Source: Nannobrachium achirus (Eukaryota > Chordata > Actinopteri > Myctophiformes > Myctophidae). From it: 64,000 bases of DNA. Positions 1 to 16,900 of the stretch are shown one piece after another. Positions within the stretch are counted from its first letter, which is position 1; every line of letters starts with the position of its first letter. Both the position numbers and the translations under genes were made by a program. Below the pieces are notes generated by a model, which had not been told where the DNA came from, did no database searches, and saw nothing but the letters and a program-made list of their open reading frames with translations. Where the stretch lies: the NCBI GenBank assembly GCA_963921795.1, contig OY997645.1, forward strand, positions 16,558,865 through 16,622,864. Reading direction: 5' to 3'.

Positions 1-8
1 TTACCCAC

Positions 9-3148
<3,140 letters not shown>

Positions 3149-3204
3149 GTTGTCTGTCTTTGTAAAGACCAGTAATTGGGGTCGAACATCTCTTCTCTGA
3201 GGGG

Positions 3205-3270
3205 TATTTATAGTGTTTTGTTCACTTCAAGCATCCTGGTGATTCATGTAAAAGCACCTAGCCACTTCCT
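3205..3270 (-). promoter_or_regulatory. TATA box, AP-1-like and ETS sites of the mmp13-like gene
   Basis: Reading the minus strand toward the gene, an ETS/PEA3 motif AGGAAGT (3270-3264) is followed by an AP-1-like heptamer TGAATCA (3246-3240, one base off TGAGTCA) and a TATA box TATAAATA (3212-3205). The start codon is 57 bases beyond the TATA box. Inducible MMP promoters typically combine a proximal AP-1 site near -70 with PEA3 sites, so the layout fits. Factor binding is inference. Confidence 0.55.
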
Positions 3271-5121
3271 CCTCTGTCCTAAAAGTGCTAAAGTGCTTGT
3301 TTCTTGTTTGTGGTGAGGGTGGGCTGCTTTGAACCCACCTGAAAATGCAATGATATCACATTCTTAAAAGAAAAAATGGTCATGACTTCAGTTTTCGCAA
3401 TACACTCCTACACAGTAAAAATCCCCTGTGTTAATTTATCCATTTGTAATTCACGATGTACTAATTAACATATCATGCAGGAACGACACAATCATGCAAT
3501 GTCTTCTACAGTGGGTCGATTCATTTAATCAACAATACTGTGCAACTCCAACATAACATCAATAGTGATAATAAAATAAAGTAAAGCTTTGTGAACTACA
3601 GTATGACTATAGCAGCATTAGCACATCAATAGAAATTAACGTGCAAATGTAACATGTACAGATGTCGCTTCACATTGTAAAAACTCCTTTGCAATACTGT
3701 ATGTATGCAAAGACTGTATGTATTCTGTCAGCTATTCATACTTTTGTCCCATGATTGTCATTCTGTCTCGCTTTATTTCAGGATGAGACATGTGACTAAG
3801 AGCTGCCAGCCATACTAAAAATAAATGTAATTGGGGTGCTGCTTTATGATATACACAGCATTTTGTTGTGACTGTGTATTTGGTCAAACTATTTACATTG
3901 GAATAAACCATGTCCATTGAAATACAACGAGAGGTTGTCTTGTTGTCACAATTAAAAAATGTGCTCCACAGACCAAGTGTGCATGTGGGATCAATTTCCT
4001 GGTTGTCCTTCTGGATGTGATTCAAAGGTTCTGGTAAGCTCGATGTATTGCATTACCAACCACAGACTGAATAAGCAAAAACACTGCATCAAAGTCTATT
4101 CTTCACATCATTTTAGGGGACATTACCGTATACTGTATAAAACATAGGACAAACTATTATGCACAATTATATATTATATTATAACACAAGTAATAATTTT
4201 CTTTTTATTACATACATGGCTTTTCTCTTTTTATTGGGCGGGGTACAGATGACTGACAGGAAAGAGTTACCGTGAGAAATGCAACATACTGTAGTTGAGA
4301 GTAATATTTATAACCTTAATTGAATCCCTCCCTGCAGCCAATGGGCTTCTGGTCTTTGGGCAAGGCTACTACACATTGCAGTATAGCCTTAGATTAAGGC
4401 GCACATAGAGGATGATATGATCATATTTACACTTTATTGCCCTGAATTTTGCGTTGAAATGTAATTTGTATGCCTAAGCACACTTGTCTGTGATGTCACT
4501 GTGCAGTGCATGTACAATTTTGTATACTTAAGAAATGGGAGGACACTGACACAACCAGTGAGTCACATGCAAAGGCAGCAGATGTCGTTCCTCCCAAGAG
4601 CATACAAGCTTTACCAGAAGTAATATATATATAATATATAATATATATTATTTCTTCTGTGTTATATTATTCTTTTATGTGTTTTGATGTTTGATGATTT
4701 ATTTGGATTTTTTTATGTTATCTTAGAGCGGTCCTCTTGAATATGTAAGAAAACACCATAATTCAAATTCCAACTGTTATGAAATTATGTTTTCTAATAA
4801 ACCTGTACTGTTAACATTCCCACGCACTCCATACTGCCATGGAGAGGAAGAGACCTGGAAAGAGTGGGTGAGGTCATCCTTCCAAGCAACCGCCACCTCA
4901 TCACATTGCCATCACAATGACAGTACAACTGTCTGGCTGCTTCTCTGAAGCAATCCACCTCCTTAATGACATAATGGCACCTAGATGTCAATGTTCACTA
5001 CTGATTTCATGAAAAAGAAAGAAAGAAAGGAAATCTGCATGAAGCACAGTGCATTTATGTGATAACATGGACATACAGTACAGTACTAGATACCTGGTGT
5101 TAAGGCAGGTCAAGACATGCT
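3271..5121. other. Intergenic stretch upstream of the mmp13-like gene
   Basis: AT-rich DNA between the divergent promoter and a large microsatellite. A short (TA)-rich palindromic run lies near 4621-4650. I see no credible exon; the short open frames lack splice-site or family support. Confidence 0.5.
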
Positions 5122-5293
<172 letters not shown>

Positions 5294-6724
5294 ATCTCAG
5301 ACATCTAATTATTGTCAGTTGCAATGACAACAGAATTCTTGGACTCCACATACTTTAAGGCATAGGCCTACAAGCCTTATTGGGACATTTAGAAACATTC
5401 TACACTCAGTCAAGAAAATGTGTATCCTTATATAGCCTGTTAGTTTAAATATTGGTGGTAATTATGATTTACTCACACTGTTACGCATAGCGATGTCCTA
5501 AAAACAGACTTGACACCCACACCCATGTGTATGTCTTATACTGATGAAGATAGGGGTAAATACGTTTCCTTCTGCGTTGCTAAAAATATTACCTTGCTGT
5601 AAGTGTTTATGACTTCATTTGATATTTTTGTGCCTTTTGGTTCTGTAAATACGTAGCCTACATACTGTGAAGGCTTTTAAGTGAAGCACATCCACTCTCT
5701 TGTTTCTTGTTTAAAACCACATTTATCAGGAGGAGGAAACAAAATGACCTAGCATAGCCTTTGTATTAATTGAGAGCAGTTTAGAGTAGACACCAACTAA
5801 CTTTCTCCTATCATGAAGGCAATTGAGCACTGGTTGGCTACTACCGGTATCATGTGCCTGAATATCAGGGACTCCATCATGAGGCTCTGATGAAGAACAA
5901 CATTTGAAATCAGCATACTTCAAAGATTCGATTTGGACATTTTCACGCTTTCTACCGGAAGTGAACAACTGAGCCAATTTTTGTTACCTGACTGACGCAC
6001 ATCTCCAAAAAGCCTAATTTATACAGCAAAAAGAGATGATTTTCATCACACAAATGCAAGGCTAATATGCATTGTTCAAACAATCAATTAATTAGGCTTA
6101 ATAAACCTTTCTAACAATTTATATAAGCCTATAAGAAGAAGGGGGAAAAGCATTCAAGATAAAATACGTCATTGCCATGTCTTCCACAGTTGCTACAGGA
6201 ATTTATGTCAGACTGCTTGGGATAAACAAAGGACAAGACATTGCAAAACATCCGTTTCGTGGCTCACAAAAAAGTGCCTGAATGTTGTAACTGTTGTTAT
6301 TACACTTCACCATACCAGAGCTGAATGTCTGGGTTGACGCCACGCTTGTTTGCTCAGTGTGTTTCTGAGTCAGGTCAGAGGAAGTAGGGTTGGGGATAGT
6401 TGTGGGGAATTTTTACAGTTATTCTGAGATGGACACTGACAAACACAACACATTGGAACAACTTACAGTAGAGAATGCACATTACACACTATAGTGCATG
6501 CATTATTTGGTTTAATTTTGTAAACGTATATGGAGCCAGTATTATTGTATTTCTGCGATTAGCTTACAGATCATATGCTATTTTCATTCTTTTGAAAACT
6601 ATTGAAAATTGATGAATCATTTCACCCTAAATGACATGCCTAAAATAGTGATGCCAAATTGAAAGTTGTTAAAAGCCCTTGTAACCACATGAGCCCTAGC
6701 ATCCCTTCTGTCGGTGTTTGGCCT
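5294..6724. other. Intergenic DNA without recognised gene
   Basis: AT-rich sequence with no supported coding exon. A minus-strand open frame at 5726-5977 gives no recognisable domain and has no promoter or splice context. Confidence 0.4.
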
Positions 6725-6795
6725 AAATATCAGCTAAGCTCACACCATGTCACAATGTGAGGCATTGTGAGCTTGTAGATAGGCAATTTTTGCCA
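6725..6795. repeat. AGCTTGTAGAT palindrome, diverged copy
   Basis: A diverged hairpin of the recurrent palindrome family: left arm TCAGCTAAGCTCACA, right arm TGTGAGCTTGTAGAT, inner CATGTCACAATGTGAGGCATTG. It is followed by GCCAAAGAGATTTGGTAGAG, which also follows the copy near 33920. Confidence 0.6.
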
Positions 6796-7167
6796 AAGAG
6801 ATTTGGTAGAGAGAAAAGGTTGGAGGCTAATATATGTAATGTATAGAGGATTCAAGCGATTCACAGACCTTCTAACCTGCTTCCCTGTCATGCCTATCTC
6901 TGCACGACTAGGGTGGATGATTTACGATGAGCATTTTATAGATCATGGGTCACGTTACCATTCCCATATTACTGTAATTAAAACACTGTGGCTGTAAAGG
7001 AACATGTATGATCATATTTTACAGCCATAATCAAGCAATTAAATTTAATGATATGTTGTGATACAGTTATATATCCCATGATCTTGCCAACTCAAAATTT
7101 GGCTTGAACTTTTCAGAAAATAGAAAATGGGATTTGAAGTTATTTTGCTAAAGTAAGTCATTTGTCA

Positions 7168-7170
7168 GCG

Positions 7171-7240
<70 letters not shown>
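7168..7240. repeat. (CG)n(CA)n microsatellite
   Basis: Six CG units followed by about 30 CA units. Confidence 0.97.
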
Positions 7241-7243
<3 letters not shown>

Positions 7244-7444
7244 TTGTTTTTGCTACATCGTGGGACAATCAGACAACGGCGTCCCTCCTGGGGACCCCCC
7301 TTTCTAGACATGCTACAGCTCTGAAAAAAATCAGGCATGACCAGAAAAAAATCAGGAACAAGATTCTGACTTTAAATTATCAAAATTCAATACTTTTTCT
7401 CCCAGATCTGACTGGGTCGTCCCACGTGGGGATGTCAGATACAA

Positions 7445-7662
7445 CCATCTTCGTGGGGACACCATAACACACTTTCAGATATGTCTTCCTGGGGACACCA
7501 TAACACACTTTCAGATATGTCTTCCTGGGGACACCATAACACACTTTCAGATATGTCTTCCTGGGGACACCATAACACACTTTCAGATATGTCTTCCTGG
7601 GGACACCTTAACACACTTTCAGATATGTCTTCCTGGGGACACCATAACACACTTTCAGATTA
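7445..7662. repeat. 36-bp minisatellite, about six copies
   Basis: Near-identical tandem 36-bp units of the form ATGTCTTCCTGGGGACACCA plus TAACACACTTTCAGAT, starting near 7445, 7481, 7517, 7553, 7589 and 7625, with a diverged partial unit after 7662. Because 36 is a multiple of three, both strands stay open in several frames; these frames are not genes. Confidence 0.95.
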
Positions 7663-8756
7663 ATGTCTTCCTGAGGACACCAGGGAGGTCAGGGAGCTGC
7701 GTTTTAGAGTTTGGAGATCATATCACGAAGTTGGGCCACTGACAGAGAAAGCTGTCTTGCCCAGCTCTGTCTGAGTATGAGGAAGCTTGAGTCTAATAAT
7801 TGATCATGGTCACTATTGGTTCAACCCCCATAAACAAGTACCAGAGTATCCAGATCAGTTATTCACCCTGACAGACTGCAGAGATAGACTGTGTTGGTCT
7901 TGGGACCGCCACAAAGCATGATGGAGGTCAGATCAAATCACTAACTTAGTCATGTGCCGCTGTATTAAAATGGCAACTTACTGACTCGTCGAGCAACACT
8001 GGACTGGACTGGACAAAAAGGTTTGTCCATTTCAGAATGAACTACCTGTAGAAAACTTGCTCAGTAAAGCACAGACCAGACAGAGAGTGAAGTTGTCAGT
8101 TTGCTTGTATCAAACAATCATTCATTCATGATTCATTATGGTACAGTACCCACAGACAAGTTAATGAGTTATACTTAGTAATGATTCAAGGTAGATATTT
8201 CTGCCATCAGGTTGAGGTTGAGACACTCAGCTACACTAGGAACATGCCTACAGGAAGAAATACAAAAAATGTGGGAAGACAGCACAAAAGACTTGTGTAC
8301 TGTTGCGATAGAAGGCTAGAGAATGGATTACAACCACCCTATGGACTGCTAGCATTGTATATATAAACAGTTCTGCTACCTTTAAATGCATTTTACATCA
8401 AATACTTTAAAATCACTGCAGAAAAAAAGCAGCTTTTTGTCCTAAAGCAACTGCAAAAGATGTCTGCCATTTGTTATACCCTGAATGTATATATACGTAT
8501 ATATAATAACAAAATGTGACAGCTGTTTACACTGTGCTGTGCCCCTACAACTCTTTTATGTTCCCCTCTTTCAACTGTATTTATAGTTAGACACTTGCTT
8601 TGGCAATTCAAATGTACATTTTCTCCTGCCAATAAAACCCCTTTGATTTGAAAATGAATTCTTATAACTCTCCACATTTTTCTGGGTTCACCATAGCACA
8701 GATATACTACTTCACACACTCTTCAGGTATTACTTAAATTTATTTCCAGTCTGAAC
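7663..8756. other. Intergenic DNA without recognised gene
   Basis: No supported exon, RNA gene or element boundary seen. Short open frames at 8181-8366 and 8474-8719 have no recognisable domain. Confidence 0.4.
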
Positions 8757-10896
8757 AGAAGGTACTGTCTAAGACAGTAGCCTAAATGTAACGGTGCATA
8801 CAGTACTGCAAATACAGTTATGTAACAATTGAACTGTAACAATTGAATTGAAATCTCACATTTCAAACATTGCAATAAGGGCACTCCAAAACAAAAGTCC
8901 ATCACAAAAGTGATTTATGCTGCACTCACTGTTAAGTTAAAGCATGCGTCCTGTGCTTCCCCTGCGTGGAGGAAAGCAGTGTCTATTGTCCCCTAATGAA
9001 GTCACGGTTTGAATGAAGCTTGCCTCGTGGCTTAAGGCCAGTGACTTGCATAGGGAATGAACAGACACTGGTCTCCCCTCTCCTCCCTACAGTGAAATAC
9101 AGGATCATGTTTTAACAGGAACACTACAACAGAATAACACCCAGGTACTGTATTAATGAAATGTAGTGCTGCCTGGACAAATACTCGAGGTACTGTCTAA
9201 GGCAGTACATCTGGCAGTGCAAATACAGTAGTTCAAATTAGTCATTATGCATCAATAGAACTATAAAATCTGACAGCTCAGAGATTACAACAAAAGCAGT
9301 CAAAAACAAAAGACTGTTACGCCAGTAACTTAGAATAGAACTGCCATAGACTGCACTCACTGTTAAAGCATTTGTCCCGCTTGCCCTGCGTGGAGGAAAG
9401 CAGTGTCTATTGTCCCCTAATGAAGTCACGGTTTGAATGAAGCTTGCCTCGTGGCTTAAGGACAGTGACTTGCATAGGGAATGAACAGACACTGGTCTCC
9501 CCTCTCCTCCCTACAGTGAAATACAGGATCATGTTTTAACAGGAACAGTAAAACAGAATAACACCCAGGTACTGTATTAATGAAATGTAGTGCTGCCTGG
9601 ACAAATACTCGAGGTACTGTCTAAGGCAGTACATCTGGCAGTGCAAATACAGTAGTTCAAATTAGTCATTATGCATCAATAGAACTATAAAATCTGACAG
9701 CTCAGAGATTACAACAAAAGCAGTCAAAAACAAAAGACTGTTACGCCAGTAACTTAGAATAGAACTGCCTTAGGCATAGAACTGCCATAGACTGCACTCA
9801 CTGTTAAAGCATTTGTCCCGCTTGCCCTGCGTGGAGGAAAGCAGTGTCTATTGTCCCCTAATGAAGTCACGGTTTGAATGAAGCTTGCCTTGTGGCTTAA
9901 GGACAGTGACTTGCATAAGGAATGAACAGACACTGGTCTCCCCTCTCCTCCCTACAGTGAAATACAGGATCATGTTTTAACAGGAACAGTAAAACAGAAT
10001 AACACCCAGGTACTGTATTAATGAAATGTAGTGCTGCCTGGACAAATACTCGAGGTACTGTCTAAGGCAGTACATCTGGCAGTGCAAATACAGTAGTTCA
10101 AATTAGTCATTATGCATCAATAGAACTATAAAATCTGACAGCTCAGAGATTACAACAAAAGCAGTCAAAAACAAAAGACTGTTACGCCAGTAACTTAGAA
10201 TAGAACTGCCATAGACTGCACTCACTGTTAAAGCATTTGTCCCGCTTGCCCTGCGTGGAGGAAAGCAGTGTCTATTGTCCCCTAATGAAGTCACGGTTTG
10301 AATGAAGCTTGCCTCGTGGCTTAAGGACAGTGACTTGCATAAGGAATGAACAGACACTGGTCTCCCCTCTCCTCCCTACAGTGAAATACAGGATCATGTT
10401 TTAACAGGAACACTATAACAGAATAACACCCAGGTACTGTATTAATGAAATGTAGTGCTGCCTGGACAAATACTCGAGGTACTGTCTAAGGCAGTACATC
10501 TGGCAGTGCAAATACAGTAGTTCAAATTAGTCATTATGCATCAATAGAACTATAAAATCTGACAGCTCAGAGATTACAACAAAAGCAGTCAAAAACAAAA
10601 GACTGTTACGCCAGTAACTTAGAATAGAACTGCCTTAGGCATAGAACTGCCATAGACTGCACTCACTGTTAAAGCATTTGTCCCGCTTGCCCTGCGTGGA
10701 GGAAAGCAGTGTCTATTGTCCCCTAATGAAGTCACGGTTTGAATGAAGCTTGCCTTGTGGCTTAAGGACAGTGACTTGCATAGGGAATGAACAGACACTG
10801 GTCTCCCCTCTCCTCCCTACAGTGAAATACAGGATCATGTTTTAACAGGAACACAATAACATAATAACACTCAGGTACAGGATCATGTTTTAAGAG
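8757..10896. repeat. Tandem satellite, alternating 424/441-bp monomers (865-bp higher-order unit)
   Basis: The landmark GTCACGGTTTGAATGAAGCT occurs at 9001, 9425, 9866, 10290 and 10731, giving spacings 424, 441, 424 and 441. The 17-base difference is the block GAACTGCCTTAGGCATA, present in every second monomer. The two 865-bp dimers are almost identical. A diverged partial monomer precedes the array near 8757, and it ends about 15 bases from the stop codon of the NET/recombinase-like gene. Confidence 0.93.
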
Positions 10897-10911
10897 TGCA
10901 GAAGTAGTTTT

Positions 10912-13900
10912 CTACATCTTCTGCATCCTCCTCTTTAGGGTGGCAATTTTGTTATGGACATAATATTTTACAGATTTCCAATCTCTCTTTATAAGTGCAG
11001 GCTCTGCTTTCAGACACTTGTCACATGCACTTTTGTCTGGGACCTTACAAGTATTTATAGCTCTCTTAAAGTTCCTCTCCACGGCCTCTCTCTCTTCTGG
11101 TTCCCAATTCTTCCTCTTTTCTTGCCGAGCTAAAACGAAAAAGGAATAACCGATTTGTGTAGTATTATTTTTAACCTAAAAGCTACAATTATTTCTACCA
11201 CTGGCTATTTCTACACAGATTCAGCATTTGATTGGCCAGTGTAGTTTCATTTTGTAGTGTGTTGTATGTTTTGCACATCACACTTTGTTACTCTGTTTAA
11301 CAACTGATTTTGTATATAAAGGTAAACAAACAAAAACATGTTAGCCTTTATGCAGCAACAAAGTAACGCTGAACTTTGAAGTCAAGGGAAATCTCACTGT
11401 GCTTATACTGTAACACTCCAAATTATCATACCATACATACACATAATGTGTGTGTTAGTCTGCGCAAGACCAACACTAAAAACTACTACAACTAAAAACT
11501 AACCAAACGCGATTTCGTGCTCGGACAGAGACAGACGCAGCCAGGAACACACAGAGCTGTCAAAATATCCTTACCTCTTTTTGGCTCCGTCTGTCTGGCT
11601 CCTGTCGGTGCTGACCCACTCCGTTTAGCAACTGTTGGAACAACAAGATCATTGTTAATTGCCACGTAGGTCAAGTAAGGCGGAGATTCTCCTACTATGC
11701 TACACATTTCCAAACTTGGTCTGGATCAAACTTAAGTCTGGTGGGAAATTACCAGTGTTTGTCAGTAACAAATTACATATTACTGTAATATTATTAGCTT
11801 TTCCAGCAAAAGTAGTGTAACGATATTACTGCCAAAACACACCTCATTACTCATTACAAATGAGCTTGTTGTTGCATGATGTGAAAATAGAACATATTTA
11901 CAAGCTATCAGCAGATAACAGCAGAGATGTGCAGTAGTTTGTAGATCCTAATTACAAATGAGCTTGTTGTTGCATGATGTGAAAATAGAACAGATTTACA
12001 AGCTATCAGCAGATAACAACAGAGATGTGCAGGAGTTTGTAGATCCTAATCCACCGCAGCATTCTGCACACGACATACACTACAAGTTGTCTCTAAACAG
12101 ATTGTGTTGTACATCTCTATAATTTTGCGGGTGGCAGGGGGGAACTGGGGAAAGTAATAAAGTAATGTAACATATTACTCTTTGATTCAAGTAATAAGTA
12201 ATGTATTAGTAATGTATTACTTTTTCTAAGGGGTCATAAGGAAATAGTACAGCAAGTGTCCAATATCCTTACCTGTTTTTGGCTCCGTCTGTCCGACTCC
12301 TGCTGACCCACTCTGTTTAGCAACTGTTGAATGACAAGAACAACATTATTCTGTTAGTGCCACAGATAGGCCAAGTAAAGCTACGGGCATTGATTGCTAC
12401 ACATCTCCAAACTTGGTGAGAATCGACACATGCAACAGACTGGCCGATCGCCCTGAATTGTTGCGCAGGTTCTCCAAGATAGCGCCGCCCATGGCTGCTG
12501 TGGTGACTACGTGTTGTGTTCTGTTAGTGTTTTTTGTGTTTGTCTGTTTTTTTGTTTTTGTATGTTATATGTGAAAAAATTGATTTGAATGCAAAAATGT
12601 AGTATGCCAAAGCAAATTCCTATGTGTATTACACAATGGTTAATAAAGAAATCTGAATCTGAATTTGACAAAGCCACTTAGACCACCCAGCTGACCTGGG
12701 TCAGATAAAAAGGAAAACCCTGTCCAATATCCTTACCTCCGGTTGGCACCGCCTCCCCATCTTGCAGCGATCCGCTCAGGCCATCAACAGTTGGCACCGC
12801 CTCCCCATCTTGCAGCGATCCGCTCAGGCCATCAACAGTTGGCACCGCCTCCCCATCTTGCAGCGATCCGCTCAGGCCATCAACTATATAATGACAAGTC
12901 AAATATTATTTAAGTAAATGTGCAGGAGATAATTGTGTCTGCCATCTCTCCCTGTAATGTCTTTGTGTCAATTACAAATGGCGAGAGCTGTAAAAGGGTG
13001 GCCGTCTCCAAGCTGATAACTGTGAGAAGCAAACAACTGGCAAGAACATTGGAACATCAACTGTTCCGTTTTGCATGTGACAGTGAAAAACAACATTATG
13101 CTAAAATGTGTTATGTATCTCAACAGTCGAGGGGTGCTATAAAGATGTAACAGAATATGTGCTGCTGTAATGATCAAAGTATATACCTTCCATGACCTCA
13201 GGCCCCTCACACATGTTGTTGTCATCACACGTGCCGTCCCCACACCCGTCCTCAAACGCGTCGTCCTCACACACTTCTAAGGATTAAAGGCACATTTTCA
13301 AGATTTTTCTAAAAAATGCATATATATATATATAAGCTTGTAGCATGGCACAATGGCACTCGGTGCTGCACTACGAGCTTGCGCATCTGTTAAATTTCAA
13401 TAGCTAAAGTATAACAATGCATGAAACACCCACCATCTGGATCGATGTGAATTTCATCCAGGTTCTTGCCTTGGAATTCTCCCATTCGTCCCTTCTCCAT
13501 GGCCAGGAGCACTTTGCTCACCCTGGCGAGCTGCAGGGTGCTCTCCGGAAGCCTATAAAACTTGTCGTGAACTCGGATGCTATGTCCCATAAAATCTGCT
13601 AGCTGCCCCCGCTCCGTATCTCTTAGATTCAGAACCGTTGAAAGGGTTGCTAGTTGTTTCCTCAGTTTGGTTCCTGTAATTGCTAGGGGATTCTTGAGGT
13701 CACACAGTTTGGTGTACTCTCTGAGAATATCACTGGTGCGAAAGAATGACATACTGGTGGGTATGGCGAATAGATAGGGGTTGTCCTCAAGGACACCACA
13801 TTCATTTCTGTATTCACAGAGACAGACCACTGATTCCAGCATTAGCGGAGTTAATAGAACGGGTACCTTGTTTTCACACTTTCCCTCAATTTCGATTCTC

Positions 13901-16900
13901 GCAAAGTGTTTGCACAGCCTTTTCTCGAGGTCAGAGAGAGCATAGTTGATGTCTTCGTGGTTGGACGATTTGTCTCTCGACAAGAAGTCTTGTAGCTTAA
14001 TCTGGTTCATCTCGCCTTGTCTGCGACGGTTGAAAAGCATAACCTGAACTTGAGTGACCCTGGACAGTTTCCTCCAGTTCTCCATAGACACTGTAGACTT
14101 GAGATCCTCAAGGTATTGCTGCTGCTCTTTCTGTAAGTACTTGTGCAATTTTGCGACGTCTTCAGTCAGAGGAAGAAGCAGTGGGGCATTCCACTTGGCT
14201 TGAGACAGGGTCTTCCGACATTCATTTGTTACATCCTCAGCCCATCTTGCGTCGTAGATCCTTTGGAAGTTAAGTGCTTCTTCAGCCAACTGTTTGTCTC
14301 CGCTGATGAGAGCACGACCCTCCAGAAGAATCGCAAGTTTCTTGAGGCTGTATCCAAGTTTCATTGGAAGACTGTCAGCTCTCTCTTTTCTTGTATGTGT
14401 TCGTCCGACATATTTCACTGCCTCCACTGTAAGCTCATAGTTCTTTGGCTGGATGTAATCTCTGATACTCTTCAGTGGCGTGATCTCACTTCCATAAAGG
14501 ACAAGTCGCCCCAGCTCTCTTAACTTACTCCGGATGTAGTCATGTTTCGCAGCGTTGGATCCGTGCCTCTTGTAGAGGGACTTTGCTAACTCCATAATGC
14601 ACCAGTCTTTTTCGACTGCATCTGCGATGCGATCCCTTTTCAATTTACTCAAGACATTCCAAACACCTTTGGACACTCCATGGGGGATGGGTTCGGCTAA
14701 TGCACACAAGGCCTGGACTCTTGTTTTTCCAGGTTTTGGATTAACGACTTGTGGGTTGAATTTGCACTTCTTCATGTGTCTCCACAGTGACCATTTTGTG
14801 AAGCAACCTTGGCAGTGGACGCAATGCAGGACATCTTGCCCTGACATATCTTTTTTTGGCTGCTTGCTTGGTACCAGTGTCCCAGAGCCTGTTTCTAAAA
14901 CTTCAACATTGTGGGCATAGTTGCCTCTGTTGCGGAGCTTATCTAAATGCATTCGCCTTTCTTTAGAATTCTTTGGGAAACTGAATGCTTTTGCAACCTC
15001 GATCTCCTTGGGATGAACGTTCTCCAAATGCCTTGCCATCTTTAAGAATGGCAACTCACAATACAAACAGAACTGTTGTTTACTGTATTTACGAGATCCG
15101 TCTGCTTTTCTTGTGACGGCAGGAATTATCACAGAGGTTCTCAAGACATTTTGGGTCTTAGTGTGTGTGGTCTTAGAGAGTGTGTGTGTGTCTGTCACAT
15201 CCTGTTTGTCTCTCCTTAGTTGGACATCTATCTCTGCTGCCACATCATCACGAAGTTCCACCCGTCCCCCGCTGGTCTCCTCAAATTCACTCCCTGCTTT
15301 CACTTCCTCAGACGAATCACTGCAATATGCATTCTTATCGGCAGAGGGGGAGTATGTGATGTCTTCTGAGTCTTGTCTGTTTCTCCTTAGTTGGACATCT
15401 CTCTCTGCTGCCACATCATCACAAAGTTCCACTTGTCCCTCGCTGAAGTCCTCAAATTCACTCCCTGCTTTCACTTCCTCAGACGAATCACTGCAATATG
15501 CATTCTTATCGGCAGAGGGGGAGTATGTTTTGTCGTCTAAGTCTGAAAAGGAAGACCGATCGCTGTCGTCATCAGATAAATCTTGGGGCAGTGAGTTGAA
15601 GCCTGGACCTGTACAGGACAAACAAGACAATCTCGGTTATTTTAGTTGCCAAGTATATAAAACCTTGCAAACTAAAGAGGATTCACCAACTTACATAAGG
15701 CTACTACTAATAATAGAGGTGTAACAATACATTTTAACAGCGATATGATACGTACAACGATACATGGTTGACTCAACGATGCATGGATATATTGGTTCAT
15801 TGTGGCAATACGATCTTTTACATAGTATTTCTCTTTAACCCATTTAGGCCTAGAATTATTGAATCAATAATTCTAGAATGCTTTAACCAGTGAAAAATAG
15901 CAGATATACAAGCTCACAGCAGCTGCGAGCTTGTAGATCTGCTATTTTTGAAAAAGTTGTGAAAATGTGTTCAAATCTTTGAATATATGTATTTTCAAAG
16001 CGAACGTTTGTAACTCAAATTTTGCTTCTGGGTGGTCCCTGGAACTAAATATTTTGAAATGGGGGTCCGTGGCCAAATACATATAATTTTGGGGGTCCTT
16101 CACATGAAAAGGTTTGAGAACCACTGACATAGTAGTCTCTCAAGAACAGACTAACTGAGCTCCATTCAAGTGAAAAGGACCTTTTCTTTGACGATGGCTG
16201 GTCAGATTGCTGACATAGAAACATAGGTTTTTTCAGAAAATCTTAGAAGGATTCAAAAGACACTTATAGAATCGGGTCAAAATTCAAATTTTCACGATTT
16301 TTCAAAAATAGCAGATCTACAAGCTCGCAGCGCGGCGAGCTTGTTTTCTCTTCTCCTAAACAGTTAGTTTTGCCCCAATGACTTGGGCTCAGTCACAATT
16401 ACTACTGTTACATAAAGTACCTAAAACAGCAGATCAAACAGGTTTTGAGCTTGCAGATCTGCTTCAATTTTGAACAGTATCAACATTTGTCGCCACACAC
16501 AATCCCTGTTACCTTCGTCGGGAGTACAGGAGTTGCCACAGTTGTAGAGGTCAGGAGGAGGTCTATTGCGCCGTGACAGGTTGTCACGGGAGAAGGGCAC
16601 AGGCCTGGGGGCCGAAGAGGTGGAGGGCAGGGTGAAGAGACTATTGTAGGCGGGCAAGTGGAGGTGTCGGAGTCTGTCAGCAGCAGCATCCAGGACGTTG
16701 AGGGACGACTTGCTGTTCGAATGCTCTAGAGGGGAAACGAGGACGAGAGCAAAGATTAGTATGGGGCTGTTAAGTATGACATCATTTTGTAGGCAGAGGA
16801 GAATTTCTGCCCCCAGTTTCCGTGAATCTTTTTACTATTTTTACTATTTACACATTTTTCTTCTCTTTGTTGTTGAAAGGAAAGTGTTAGAATTATACTT

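Noticed and set aside
7445..7662. CRISPR-like regular repeats
   Set aside because: Units are contiguous with no unique spacers, and the context is a vertebrate genome.
7380..7663. Repeat-protein-like open frames on both strands
   Set aside because: The 36-bp minisatellite is open by chance because its length is a multiple of three.
9238..9492. 84-codon minus-strand open frame, identical at 10103-10357
   Set aside because: Satellite monomer sequence; absent as an open frame from the other monomers.
15113..15724. 203-codon plus-strand open frame
   Set aside because: Antisense shadow of the acidic repeat in the NET/recombinase-like gene; Ser-rich translation of the duplicated segment.
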